Origin: Haliclona indistincta
Lineage: Eukaryota; Porifera; Demospongiae; Haplosclerida; Chalinidae
Reading direction: 5' to 3'
Assembly (NCBI GenBank): GCA_964017065.1
Contig: OZ024790.1
Span: 5,428,237 to 5,492,236 of the forward strand
Length of the DNA: 64,000 nucleotides
Made by a program: the position numbers and the translations under genes. The stretch's first letter is position 1; each line of letters begins with the position of its first letter. Shown piece by piece: positions 22,638 to 33,162 of the stretch. The notes beneath the pieces were generated by a model, which was not told where the DNA came from, ran no database searches, and saw only the letters and a list, made by a program, of their open reading frames with translations.

Positions 22638-23166
22638 GAGAATTTTAGTTTGCCGTTTCCGGTAAACGTGGGGACGTGTAGGGCATCACATGATCCCATC
22701 CATACGTGTCTTGCTTGACGTTGACACGGGTGGATCAGCACTGTTGATACGCGGGCAGTGCAGTGGAAGTGCACAGTTGATAACGGGCATGATGCAGTGC
22801 AGTCACACTTTTCTATTCCAAATCCTATTCCAAGCCTTTCTCTTTTGTAGAACCAAATGCAGATAGAAAGTATAGCATCTCTAGATATTCTGCTTCACTA
22901 TCCTAAGACACGTTCTCGACCAGCATAGCCAAGGATCTCTAACACGTCATCTGAATCGCGCCTAACATAAAGCACAGTTAAGCTGCACAGTCAGTAACAG
23001 CAACTTACTTGGATCCAGTCGACATATTCGTCACTAAAGCAATCGAAGCCGAGCTATCTAGGCCAGCCGTTCGTTGTGTATGAACTAAAATTCTCTTCGC
23101 GTGAATTCGTCACGTGTGGGAGTTACCCGTTTCCCCGCATCCCGGAAACGCCAAACTAAAATTCTC
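22638..23166. mobile_element. 529-base MITE inserted into the hAT gene (TAATA duplication)
   Basis: Terminal inverted repeats begin GAGAATTTTAGTTTG-CGTTTCCGG and are mirrored at the right end. The five bases TAATA are duplicated at 22633-22637 and 23167-23171. Removing the element and one TAATA copy brings the flanking hAT frames into register (DEVI then SRTTEQLAIC), which is strong internal proof of the insertion. The interior has no ORF of note. Confidence 0.95.
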
Positions 23167-23171
23167 TAATA

Positions 23172-23800
23172 TCTCGTACTACTGAGCAACTTGCAATCTG
23201 TGCAAGATTTGTTGATAAAAACAGAGATGTCCGAGAAGAGTTCCAGACTTTTGTTCAGCTTGAGAGAATAACTGGTGAGAAAATAGCTAGCAGTATCCTT
23301 TCCTTCCTGAGAGAAAATAATAATTATACCTGTTGAAAGATGCGTGGTCAAGGGGCCAGTAACATGTCGAGTTGGTGTGTCGACACGTATTCGAAATGAA
23401 GCATCTCTAGTCACTTATGTGCATACATTGTCTAAATCTTGTGATTAGTAAGTCCTGAAGCCTACCACAAGTAAGAAACGTAGTTCATCGCTTGCATCAT
23501 TGCTGCCAGTTTTTCCTAAATAGTCCCAAGAGAAATGGTCTTCTTGAGTTAGTTATAAGTCACAATACGATAAACACTGCTAAATGAAAGCCTCTTTTGG
23601 ATCTGTGCAAGACTAGGTGTGCTGAATGGCATCATGCATATCAGCATTTCAACAAAGCATTTGTATAGTTGAAACCTTGGAGTTGATAGGTTACAAACGA
23701 CACTTAGACAAAATAAATATGGAGACCTATATGGTGACTGGGATGCAGCAAACACTAATGAGGCTCAGCAGCATCACCACCTTTGAGTTTATACCGTATA
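23172..23800 (+). pseudogene. hAT transposase, middle fragment
   Basis: Continues the hAT protein: TEQLAICARFVDKNRDVREE, FQTFVQLERITGEKIASSIL, then degenerate frames with RGQGASNMSS (GQGYDGASNMSG-type motif), VHTLSKSC-like sequence, DLCKTRCAEWHHAYQHFNKA and a SSITTFEF end. Stops and frameshifts increase toward 23800, where the assembly gap begins. Confidence 0.8.
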
Positions 23801-24000
23801 NNNNNNNNNNNNNNNNNNNNNNNNNNNNNNNNNNNNNNNNNNNNNNNNNNNNNNNNNNNNNNNNNNNNNNNNNNNNNNNNNNNNNNNNNNNNNNNNNNNN
23901 NNNNNNNNNNNNNNNNNNNNNNNNNNNNNNNNNNNNNNNNNNNNNNNNNNNNNNNNNNNNNNNNNNNNNNNNNNNNNNNNNNNNNNNNNNNNNNNNNNNN
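23801..24000. other. Assembly gap (200 N)
   Basis: Exactly 200 unknown bases; the round number suggests an arbitrary gap size. The last known bases read ACCGTATA, the outer motif of the CCGTATAGC MITE family seen at 7881 and 48374, so a MITE copy at the gap is plausible. Confidence 1.
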
Positions 24001-26112
24001 GAGCCAGTGGCGTCACAAGGTTACTGTTATTAGTCGTGTCGTCATTTTTTAAAGGCCGAGTCCATTAAAACGTCACAAAACAGCAAGATGGCCGTCAAAA
24101 AGCAGCTATTTTGTGAGACCGAGCTTCGTTTGTTGTAATGCGAAGAGGGAGACACGCCAAGTAAGTCTGCCATTAATGCACTATGCTTAACCTTTGCAGT
24201 AAGCAAGTATTGGCTCTTAACTAACAGAGACTCTGGCGATCCTGTCCCTAACATTGGGCGATGTCGAAAACGCTGTTTTACGCTCCCTGTACCCGAAGTA
24301 TAGCCGACGGCGACTTCTCGCGCCGCTCACACGAGTGCATCTGGGACGAGTGTTTGACTGCAGCTTTAATAGTTCTTAACTACCACTCGTTGTAGAGATC
24401 CTTTCCCTAACGTGGTCTGCTGTGTGGGTGTGTTTACTGCCATCTTTTATCACGTGACAGCCATGTGACGCGAAGCCATATGATGTAGTCAACTCCCAAA
24501 GGATAGACCTTCATGATGGTACATGCATATGTGCATAGGATCATGCAGTTCAGAGAAAATGAGCAAATTATCCAAAAATGACTTTTCAAGCGTCTTCGTG
24601 TGGAACACTGTACCTCCCTATTAAATTAACCACAACTATCGAAAGCAGTTAATTTAGGGAGGTAGCATTACACTGTTATTGTTACAATCTTTTCATTTCA
24701 AAATCTTGTTTCCATACTTTTTCGATAAATGTACCAACCCTAAATCTCTTGCGTTTTGGTTAAAATGTTTTTATTACTTGTTTCTTTCTTTTTTTATTGA
24801 TGACTTAGTCTGGACTTAGTTGGCACTTATGCTAATACAATGTATTATCATTGCCGATCGGCAATGATATGTAGGGATGACCTCGAACTAAGATGGCGGC
24901 TACTCATGTGTGAAAATGAGTTTTCGCACATATCTCTACTGTTATACATTTCTACTGCATTTTAACTATCTCTGAGGGAATCTGAAGTGCGAGCGCTTGT
25001 AGGAAGTCTATGAAAGTCACCGGGACTGCTTGCTTGACGACGAAAATCAAGATGGCGACTCTCAGAGAGCCGTTGCTAGATCTTCGCCGTTTTAGCGTTT
25101 CTCGAGAGTCCAGACACCTAGGATTGATCAGACGATTGTTCTGAGCATGAAAATACCTTTGGCGAAGCTGGCAGACGTTTCTAAAGTGGTAAACTGAAAT
25201 CGCCGCCCACGCGAATTGTTCATCTTCTTTCTTCTTCTTCTTCTTTCTTCTTTCGGTAAGCCTAGCGCTGTCCTGAGTTAACGAATGACTACCAAACCTG
25301 CACAATTGTACGTGTATATATCTGGAATAGTGCACTTACTTCTTAGATAGGCATTAAACACTACCAGAAGCGAGTAATCCTTGAAAAACATGGTTTTTGG
25401 GCCGTTTTGGACTGAAGACGCCATTAAATAATTAACCCTCTTGTCGCTCGTATCATTAACTCCGCCCACATCAGTTTTGCAGCCATCTCGATCGATACTA
25501 CGTTTTGTCTCTGCTCTGGACGCTTCAGCGCGCAAGCCAGAGGTATGAAATTTGTATAGAGCAGTACTATACCCTAAGTAACACTGATCTGTTCGTTAAA
25601 GCTTCAGATGGCGGGTTAAAACTGACATACCCAGACGTGAACGATTCAGTTACCGGCAGCAACTTAGATTCTACGCACAGTAAGGTTCCTACACCACGCA
25701 GCGTAAGTTGTAAAGGACTAGAAGCCTCTGTGAGTGTGATATTGACATCAACAAGGTTCTACTAGGCGTGCTTCTACTATTAGGCTTGCAGCATCATGAG
25801 TCGTCAGTATTAGTCTCTTCCTTCATCCATTACTGTACTCATGTTGTCAAATCATACCTGGACTTGATATTTTGCTATCTGCGTCCTTAACCTCTTTACT
25901 ATTTTAAACCTTTCAATGAATGATTGGTAAAATTAAACATTATTTTAAACCACACTCCTTACTCTCCAGACCCTGTGCACGTTCACATCTGCTAGACTAG
26001 TAACTGCTGCTCACAGAGTTGTCAAAATGAAATAACATCTATCATAGAATACAACTAATAAGTTCAAACTGATAGTGATCAAAAAAGTAACAGGAACAAG
26101 TAAAGTAAAAAA

Positions 26113-26670
26113 GCTTTAATAAAAAACTGAAAGTGTAGGGATGACTCTTAAAAAAAGAAAGGAACAAGATGGGATGATGCTTGCAAAAGTAAAGGAACAA
26201 GATGGAATAATGCTAAGCTTGCAAATGTAAAAGTCCCAAGTATCCCTACATCAGCGGCTTGAAGGAGGACGCAGTCCGATGGAGTAATTGACGGTTGTAA
26301 ATAACTAGAGGTATATGTGTTTAGGAGGACGCAGTCCGATGAAGTAGTTGACAGTTGTAAATAACTAGAGGTATCTGTGTTTAGGAGGACGCAGTCCGAT
26401 GAAGTGGTTGACAGTTGTAAATAAGCTGCAGGTAGCTGAGTTTGGAGGATGCAGTCCGATGAAGTAATCGACGATTGTAAAGGTATAGGAAGAGGATTCC
26501 GTATTTGTCAGTTGCGTCGCAGCAAGCCGCTGATGTAGGGATACTTGGGACTTTTACATTTGCAAGCTTAGCATTATTCCATCTTGTTCCTTTACTTTTG
26601 CAAGCATCATCCCATCTTGTTCCTTTCCTTTTTTAAGAGTCATCCCTACACTTTCAGTTTTTTTATTAAA
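26113..26670. mobile_element. Foldback element with 147-base arms and 60-base internal repeats
   Basis: Left arm 26113-26260 and right arm 26524-26670 are inverted copies with only a few differences. Each arm contains two imperfect AAAGGAACAAGATGG-type subrepeats. The loop holds four tandem 60-base units, each starting GGAGGAYGCAGTCCGATG (starts at about 26264, 26324, 26384, 26444). No ORF. The architecture recalls foldback/FB-type transposons or satellite-bearing non-autonomous elements. Confidence 0.9.
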
Positions 26671-27041
26671 GGTTTTTTTTATATAAAGAGAACTATTTCA
26701 GCTGACTGCACTGCATGCAACATTAGCTAAGGTTAAGGTAGCATTCTTACAAGCCTGAACAGACAAGTCCAGTGTAACAGTGAAGATTTGCTCGTTGTCT
26801 GCTGTGAACACTGCGAGGAACACTGCTAGTGGCAGCAGTACTCGCGTTCCAAGCAATACTGAATTCTCGACTGAATTTGTACTAAGGTGCGCTTGTATTA
26901 AAATAATTACATTCACGGGCGTGCGCGAGTAGGCGTAACCTAGTAACGGAGTTGAAGCAGAATGGAGTCTGTTATGGACCAAAAATCGCTGTTTTCCTGG
27001 AAATACTTGCTTCTGCTAGTGTTTTTGGCTTTAATAGATAT

Positions 27042-27628
27042 CAAGAGTAAATAATAGAAGAGAGAGTATCCAACTCCAATATACCCGTCAGGGACACTCT
27101 CGGGAAAGTAACGTGACCAGCACGCGAGCAGATGACGTTTATCGGTATCAATAATTAATCGTGTAACGTCATGACTTGGTACGAGCGCCCGCGATCGCGA
27201 TTGCAACAGCCCTAAAGCTACCATTTTCATTGCCAACAAGTCGGATGCGTGCTGTAGACCCTGCAGGTGGATGCCTGTACCACAGTTTGGAGTCCTCCAG
27301 AAGATGGCTACCTTTGGTCACGATGCGTCCCACACGAAAATCATAGTAAGCCACCCGCCATATTCTTTTTCTCCAGCAGTGTTTAAAGCAGAAATAAAAC
27401 TATCCGGTGATAGAACGGCTGTTTGCTTTGCCTGTGGAGCGGAGTCGCTTGCTGCTTCTGCTGTTTATAGCTTCATGGTGTGGGCGGTGCGACGTAGGCA
27501 AGATTTTCACTGCCACATATACGTCAGATTACGTCAATTTGCTCGCGTGCTGGTCACGTTACTTTCCCGAGAGTGTCCCTGACGGGTATATTGGAATTGG
27601 ATACTCTCTCTTCTATTATTTACTCTTG
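27042..27628. mobile_element. 587-base TIR element with 7-base duplication TAGATAT
   Basis: Inverted repeats of about 89 bases with one mismatch: CAAGAGTAAATAATAG at the left, the complement at the right, continuing through GACACTCTCGGGAAAGTAAC. TAGATAT flanks both ends (27035-27041 and 27629-27635). A 7-base duplication is compatible with P-type elements, but the superfamily is not proven. Open stretches inside are fragments without recognisable domains. Confidence 0.9.
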
Positions 27629-28763
27629 TAGATATCAGGTGCACTAACCACAGCGACTAGTGTAGTATCTGTGTAGGTTTTATCTTAATTAGCTCACTCG
27701 CCACGGCGCTAGGCTGGCTGGAGAAGAATAAGAAGAATAAGAAGAATAAGAAGAAAGAAGATGAACAAACGGGTGATCACGTGAACTCTGGTTTACCACC
27801 TTAGACTTCGTTTCTGCTGTTACTAAAGGTCTCTTTGGCATCGAGAAACTCGTCTAAGACGCCTCAGACGGTTAGAATCGCTTGAAACGCCCGTGTGGCG
27901 AAGATATGAGCGTGCCGTAATTTTGCCTCATGACGAGACGCCATGTTGTTTTTTTTTGTCGTACCAACATGTTTTTTGAAGGACTTAATGCACTCATTGC
28001 AAGCGCTTACCCATCAGCATGAACACCAGGAGATTAAATAGCGTGAGATTTCACGACAAAAGAGAAATAAGCGATGGACTCGTTTTCAGCCTGGTGTATC
28101 CGCCATCTTGTTTTCGTGCCAACCCTAAATATGCCACGACTACCGCGTGGCATAATACCCGGTTATTTTCGACAGGATTTTATTTCGAGCACCGACTGCA
28201 CGTAGAAAATTAAATCTACGAAAGTTTGAACAATACCAAAAATTTTCTCTTGCAAACACATGCAACAGATCGAGGCTAGAGGCCACTTCCAATGCTTCTT
28301 ACCAGAATCTGACGGCAGCAGCGGGTAGCTTGCTACCGCGATAGCAGTAAAAACAGCAAGCACCTCTGTTACACTGAAAAATGTCTAGTGCATGGTTTAG
28401 CGGCTAAATAGTTCTCCAAAATTTCGACGCCATTGATTAAGACGAAGGGCAATAAAGTTTAGCCAGGATTTTATTTTCGAACGGTGGCGCTGGGACGCCA
28501 ACAGTGACAAACGGTGGTGGTCACGGGCAGGTTGTCAGTAAGAATGGCTGGACAAACTACTGCAACCTAGATTGCATAGCCTGTAAGCTTGCAACACCAT
28601 AACTAAAGCAGGACCTACGAATGGCACAGCGAGGCTTACCTTTGCTGTCAGTTCTTGACAGTCAACCAACAATCACTCGTGTACTCAACATATTCAGGTT
28701 AGAACAACCTGTGCAGAAAGCCAGTCTTGCTGTTGGCTCTTAGAGCTTCCTAAGCTACTAAAT

Positions 28764-28887
28764 GGTTAACCAATGGATTCCGAGGCAATACGGAATATCC
28801 CTCGACTGGTTAATTATACCGGCCTCAGGCGGTATAATAACCAGCCTCGGGTATATCCCGTATTGCCTCGGAACCCATGGGTTAACC
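28764..28887. mobile_element. Palindromic MITE, GGTTAACC family, copy 1
   Basis: Begins GGTTAACC-AATGG and ends CCCATGGGTTAACC; nearly the whole 124 bases form one hairpin (GAGGCAATACGG arm). It inserted into the decayed hAT gene just before its dimerisation domain. A second family member is at 30665-30804. Confidence 0.85.
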
Positions 28888-28904
28888 TATACGTATTCTA
28901 ATCT

Positions 28905-29068
28905 TGCTACAAATTTTGCTATATAATTCCAGTGAAACATCATGTGAATGTGAGAGAACCGTAAGTGCATTGCAAGACTCCATACAAACCTGCGAACGTC
29001 CATGGGAAACACTCGTCTTTCCAACCTTGATCTTTTACATGTACACTATGATGCAGGACATTTTCTTC
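28905..29068 (+). pseudogene. hAT transposase, C-terminal dimerisation fragment
   Basis: Reads SSETSCECERTVSAL in one frame and RLHTNLRTSMGNTRLSNLDL with LHVHYDAG in the next. This matches the hAT C-terminal dimerisation signature (TSxxCERSFSALRRLKTWLR, then RLxxLxLxHxxYD). It is the expected end of the transposase begun at 22075, displaced by about 5 kb of nested insertions. It is terminated by a TTAA-type element at 29069. Confidence 0.75.
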
Positions 29069-29072
29069 TTAA

Positions 29073-30149
29073 GGTGGTACGGAAGCGAAATTTGACCTCT
29101 TCAATTTGTTTCATTTTAAAGTATGTTGTAGAGTTGGTGCATACAAATAGGACCCTCAAAGGAAATTGAAGTAAACTCCTTGGTTGCTAAGATATTGTTG
29201 TACAAATGTTACCCAACTGGTTGCTATGCGTGGGCGATGGAATGCAATAACAATTAACTACGTGTACGCGACCTATAATCCGTATACGTAAGTACAACGT
29301 CTCTGTGGTGTTAGTGCAGCCGCAGTCCAAGTCTTGGGCTAGAAGAAGCTGTACAAAGACTAAACAAAGCTTTTACAGCCAACAGGTGACGCTACAACAC
29401 GTTGCAGCCAAGATCGTTCGCGGTACGTTTTATCGCACGTGTATGTTAATATTATTCATAATTTGTGGACGCGTTGCTAGGGCGGGGCACTGCGGTCGCG
29501 GCTAGGTTGTGCTGCGGTTCTGACGGCGTCTAGTGGGGCTTGTGGAGGTCAGAATGACTCAGAAGGTTACTGTAGAGTGTCGAGTCACGAAACAAACGAT
29601 GTATTTTCACAAAGTCTGACTAAGGCCGTGTATAATGTAGCCACTGCGTGTAGCGTGCACAAAGAGTATGGTAACTTTTCTACCGAACAGCACTGTCAGG
29701 TAAGAATTGATTCCCCGCTAGTACACTAGCGTGCTAAATTTTTGGCCAGAAGCCGCAGTTCCACGCTCTTCGTAGGCTCCTACTGGCGTCTTTGTAGGAA
29801 AGTGAGCCAAGTTTGCTTCTTTGCTGCCTTACGGGATACCAAAGGGCGATCCAATTGCGGCCTCTGCTGAAAAGTTAGCCCTTGGCGTTCTCCATAGAAT
29901 TCTATTCAATATACTGGCATACAGTGCTTCTGGCAATAGCTTCGAGAAGAATTAACAAATACAGTGGGTGTATCTGAAGCGCCATAATATGAACACTAAT
30001 TCTCAGGACCTCTTCTTGTTTTGTGATTGCATGCTACACACCTCAAACAACCATTATAATAACTCCAACTTGCACAGTATTTTATGTTTCAGAAATTATA
30101 CATAAATAACAAAATTCTTCCAAATTCACACCTTCGCTTCCATACCACC
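29073..30149. mobile_element. 1.08 kb TIR element with TTAA target sites
   Basis: Left end GGTGGTACGGAAGCGAA and right end TTCGCTTCCATACCACC are inverted copies flanked on both sides by TTAA. TTAA duplication is typical of piggyBac and Kolobok elements. No transposase is apparent, so the copy is non-autonomous. A weaker GGTGGC...GCCACC pair with TTAA flanks occurs at 47712-48336. Confidence 0.8.
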
Positions 30150-30664
30150 TTAAGCAATTTGTTATGATGTAATAACGTCATCATTAACTGTTTTATTCAA
30201 TTGACATACCCTCATGAATAATTAATTAACTAAAAGTTTCTACAAATAATACCATAGCTGCAGCCAAACCATTAAACTCATTATTGGTAGCTTTCAGTAG
30301 CAGATCTATGGCTTCTGGAAGAAAACGCAGAGAAAGCCGTTTGGTCTGCTAGGTAAAGAAAGGCCTTTCGGAGGGATTGACTTGAACTTTTTGTGACATC
30401 TCTCCTCGTATTTGAGCTACGCAAGGATATGTACGTGGATTTGATGTTTTCCTGCTTTACAGCTAGTCTATCATTCCAGGAAAAGCAATTCAAAAAAGCT
30501 CTCGTCAATCCCTCCGTTCTGTTGCTGCGTACCTCCAAGCATAAGGTTGATAAGCTGGCGGTTGTCGTAGAAGAGATTTTTGGTTAATAATTTTATGATT
30601 TTGGGCCTGCCATAGCGGATGAACAGCATTAGGTACAGCTTAAATTTTTTGCAAAATATGTATA

Positions 30665-30804
30665 GGTTAACCCATGGCAACCGAGGCGGTACGCGATATA
30701 ACCGAGGGGGTTAATTTTACCGCCCGAGAGCGCGAAGCGCACGAGGACAGCAAAATTAACCCCCGAGGTTATATCGCGTACCGCCGAGGTGCCATGGGTT
30801 AACC
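30665..30804. mobile_element. Palindromic MITE, GGTTAACC family, copy 2
   Basis: GGTTAACCCATGG at the left, CCATGGGTTAACC at the right. Nearly the whole 140 bases form one hairpin (GGCGGTACGCGATATAACC arm) closed by a GAGAGCGCGAAGCGCAC loop region. It shares termini but not the inner arm with copy 1 at 28764-28887. Confidence 0.85.
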
Positions 30805-31212
30805 ATTATGTAGCTCAGGAAGCTGCTCTTATGGTTACTAAACGTAGTGCTCAAGGTAGTAGAGCCTCCATAGAAGTCACCAGAGGCGAATGACAGTGCG
30901 TTCCTGAAAGACGGCAGTGTAATCTTGCGTGCATTTTTCGACGACGCCATCTTGTTGCTACGGTGTTGCTATGTGACGTCACTTCCTGGAAAATATACTT
31001 ATTTCCTATGGTATACGAGATATAACCACCGAGCAGCGCTTTTGATCTTACGGTCGCCTGGGCTACAATCTTATCTATTGCTCTCGAAGAATTTCAAGTG
31101 TCAGTATGTAGAGCTAGCTCCTTCACTGCTTGGTGACAGCACAAACAAACACAGGCCACACCCATCATATCAGTATTACGTAACCTTAATTTCATGTATT
31201 AAAAAATACACT

Positions 31213-32423
31213 TTAACTCACTATGGTATCCTCTTTACTAAGAGATGATGTAGATGGTGCTGGATTGTGAGATGAGGTCACTCTTTCGGTTTTCTTTGTT
31301 CTACTTTTTCCTTTACCACCAGCAGGCTGACTGTACCTACTTGTGGAGGGATCTCTATGCTGTACTGCGGGCGCTTCACTGTGTTGTAGGTGCAAGGCTA
31401 TTCTGTCCTGTGTGGATAATCCGGTGACAGATGGTCTGGAGTGGGTTGGAGTAGAGATAATGGGTGTAGTTATGGTGGTAGTGGAAGGATGGGGGTGATG
31501 AGTGATGTGTGGAGGAGGAGGATAAGGTGGAAGTGGTGGTAGTCCAGGGACTGATATGGTGACAGATGATTGTTCACTTGTTTCCGCCGCTGAATGAGAT
31601 GGAGTTTCAACCGAATGCAATGGAGCTACAACAAGCTGTGGGTTTGTCTCTCGCCGTCTTTCTTCTGCTTTTGCTGCCATTGCTTTTTCGTAGGTATCTG
31701 CACAAGACTAAACTAAGATCAGATCAACATGTTCTTATAACATGATCATACCTTTCGTTTTACTTGCTATCAGTCTTCGTCGCTGAGCGAGCTTGTCTCT
31801 TGTGTCCTGTACTGTCTCGTATTCTGGGGCATAGCACACGTGAAGCTTGTTACTAAAGAATGTTCGATTGTCTAGCTTGTTCTTGGCGACACGTGCAGCG
31901 CTAATGTCGCTGTACTTGAGAAAGAAGACATCAGTATACGGCTCAGAGGGATACTCATCAAGAATACGATACCTACAAAAGTCATGAGAAAATATTTTTG
32001 TCCCTGTTACTATAATTTACTTACTCTTCAATACTTCCGTAGAGAGAGGAGAGCTCCATTAATTCCTTAGTGACACCGAGAGCAGGCACATTCAGGACTA
32101 ACACATATCGGCTTTCCTGATTAACAGTGTATACCTGAAACGATGACATGAGTGAGAGAATAGTGACGGCTAGACAGTGAAAAATCTCAAGATCAATCAA
32201 AAGAATTGTCATGCATGCATAGTGCCCTTTTTCTTCTTCGGCCTATGCACGTGGTGCAACTAATTTTAGGCTCTTCGATTTCGTAGACATTGTCTTGAGT
32301 CTAGCTCAGTGTAATAGTATTTACCTTAACGGCTTTTTCCCAGCGTCCCTCTCTATAACCGGGACGGTTGAAACAGATCTCTTCTTGCTTGTGGTGAGAC
32401 TGGGGTACAGATTCATCCGCCAT
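31213..32423 (-). CDS. RBM48: RNA-binding motif protein 48, minor-spliceosome factor (4 exons)
   Basis: RBM48 is known to partner with ARMC7 and support splicing of U12-type introns in the nucleus. Exons in coding order: 32325-32423, 32025-32134, 31752-31972, 31213-31697; all junctions GT-AG and in phase; about 304 aa (human 367). The start context yields MADESVPQ, followed by the family-specific NRPGYREGRWEKAVKVYTVN. One RRM (about residues 38-115): ESRYVLVLNVPALGVTKELM, LYGSIEEYRILDEYPSEPYT, DVFFLKYSDISAARVAKNKL, LHVCYAPEYETVQDTRDKL. The C-terminal half is low complexity (Pro/Ser/Thr rich) and not conserved. It is divergently arranged with THOC3, start codons 739 bases apart. Confidence 0.93.
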
Positions 32424-33162
32424 GTTTACACGTGCATAATAAACCAGCTCCACCCACATAGTATTCTACTGATTTTATTTTAGTACTGTAGCAGCAAAAC
32501 TACACTAAAGGCACGTACGTATCTATTATTTCTAGCTAGGCAAAGCATTGAGGCAAAGCTATGGCAACATACACAATTGCAAACATAGTACATTTTGAGC
32601 GAGTTGCTGTGTGCGCTTGCGTAAGTTATAACTTTTAAGGGCGTGGCTCGTTTATATTTAAGCACGCGGGCTGTGAAGGAAGCTTTCAAAAGTGCAGTAG
32701 CCAAGTATAAGTTTCAACACAGTATGCATATACAATTCCACTCTAAATTGCAAGCAACCATCTTCTACAGTTGCATCCCAGAATTACTACAGCCAGGAAT
32801 TCTACCAACAGTTATTGAAATACAGCAGATTCTGAGGCACTGCTACTCTAGTCCAGTCACCAAAGGACAACCAGTCTGGTTCTTCAGTCTTCCAAGGTCC
32901 CGATGAGCGCTTTCCCAAGCATTCAGCTGCCAGCTGTCTCTTGTAGAAGCTGCTTCCCTGGCAACACATGTACATAACAATACATGCTGCCACGAACTGT
33001 CCTTCAATGGAAAACGATTGAACACGGTGATGGTCAACTGTCCAAGGCCCAGGTATGTAGAATTGTAGCGCCAGCAGGGCGGGGCTGCTTGGTAGGGCGC
33101 GCGTGTAATCCCAATTTTTAACTCTATACTTGCGCTCATGCATATGACTCATCTGGTTCATC
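32424..33162. promoter_or_regulatory. Shared upstream region of RBM48 (-) and THOC3 (+)
   Basis: The only DNA between two divergent start codons, so it should carry both promoters (inference). It is not empty: 32640-32906 keeps an open frame without recognisable domains, and 32870-32905 resembles a short piece near the window start, suggesting an old repeat insertion. I see no clear TATA box. Confidence 0.5.

Larger units (their letters stand above)
24885..28115. mobile_element. Large element with long diverged terminal inverted repeats
   Basis: About 24885-25260 and 27715-28115 are diverged inverted copies. Matched landmarks include a GAAGAAAGAAGATGAACAA run, GTTTACCAC-TTAGA, CGAGAAAC/TTGAAACGC, GGCGAAGAT, CGCCAT-TTG with TCGTCGT, CAAGCGCT and an outermost CCGCCATCTT. 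They bracket 2.4 kb containing two further palindromic elements (26113-26670, 27042-27628). No transposase survives inside. The exact ends and target duplication were not resolved. Confidence 0.55.

Noticed and set aside
24611..24664. Imperfect hairpin ACCTCCCTA...TAGGGAGGT
   Set aside because: Short, one-sided mismatches, no second copy seen in the window; not enough to call an element.
24848..24870. CATTGCCGATCGGCAATG palindrome as an operator site
   Set aside because: A short isolated palindrome in intergenic transposon debris of an animal genome; no regulatory context.
26264..26490. Four regularly spaced 60-base repeats considered as a CRISPR array
   Set aside because: The units are contiguous with no unique spacers, lie inside a foldback transposon, and the genome is animal.
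32643..32906. 87-codon plus-strand frame between RBM48 and THOC3
   Set aside because: No domain, no consistent splice partners; THOC3 starts separately at 33163 with a homology-supported exon 1.
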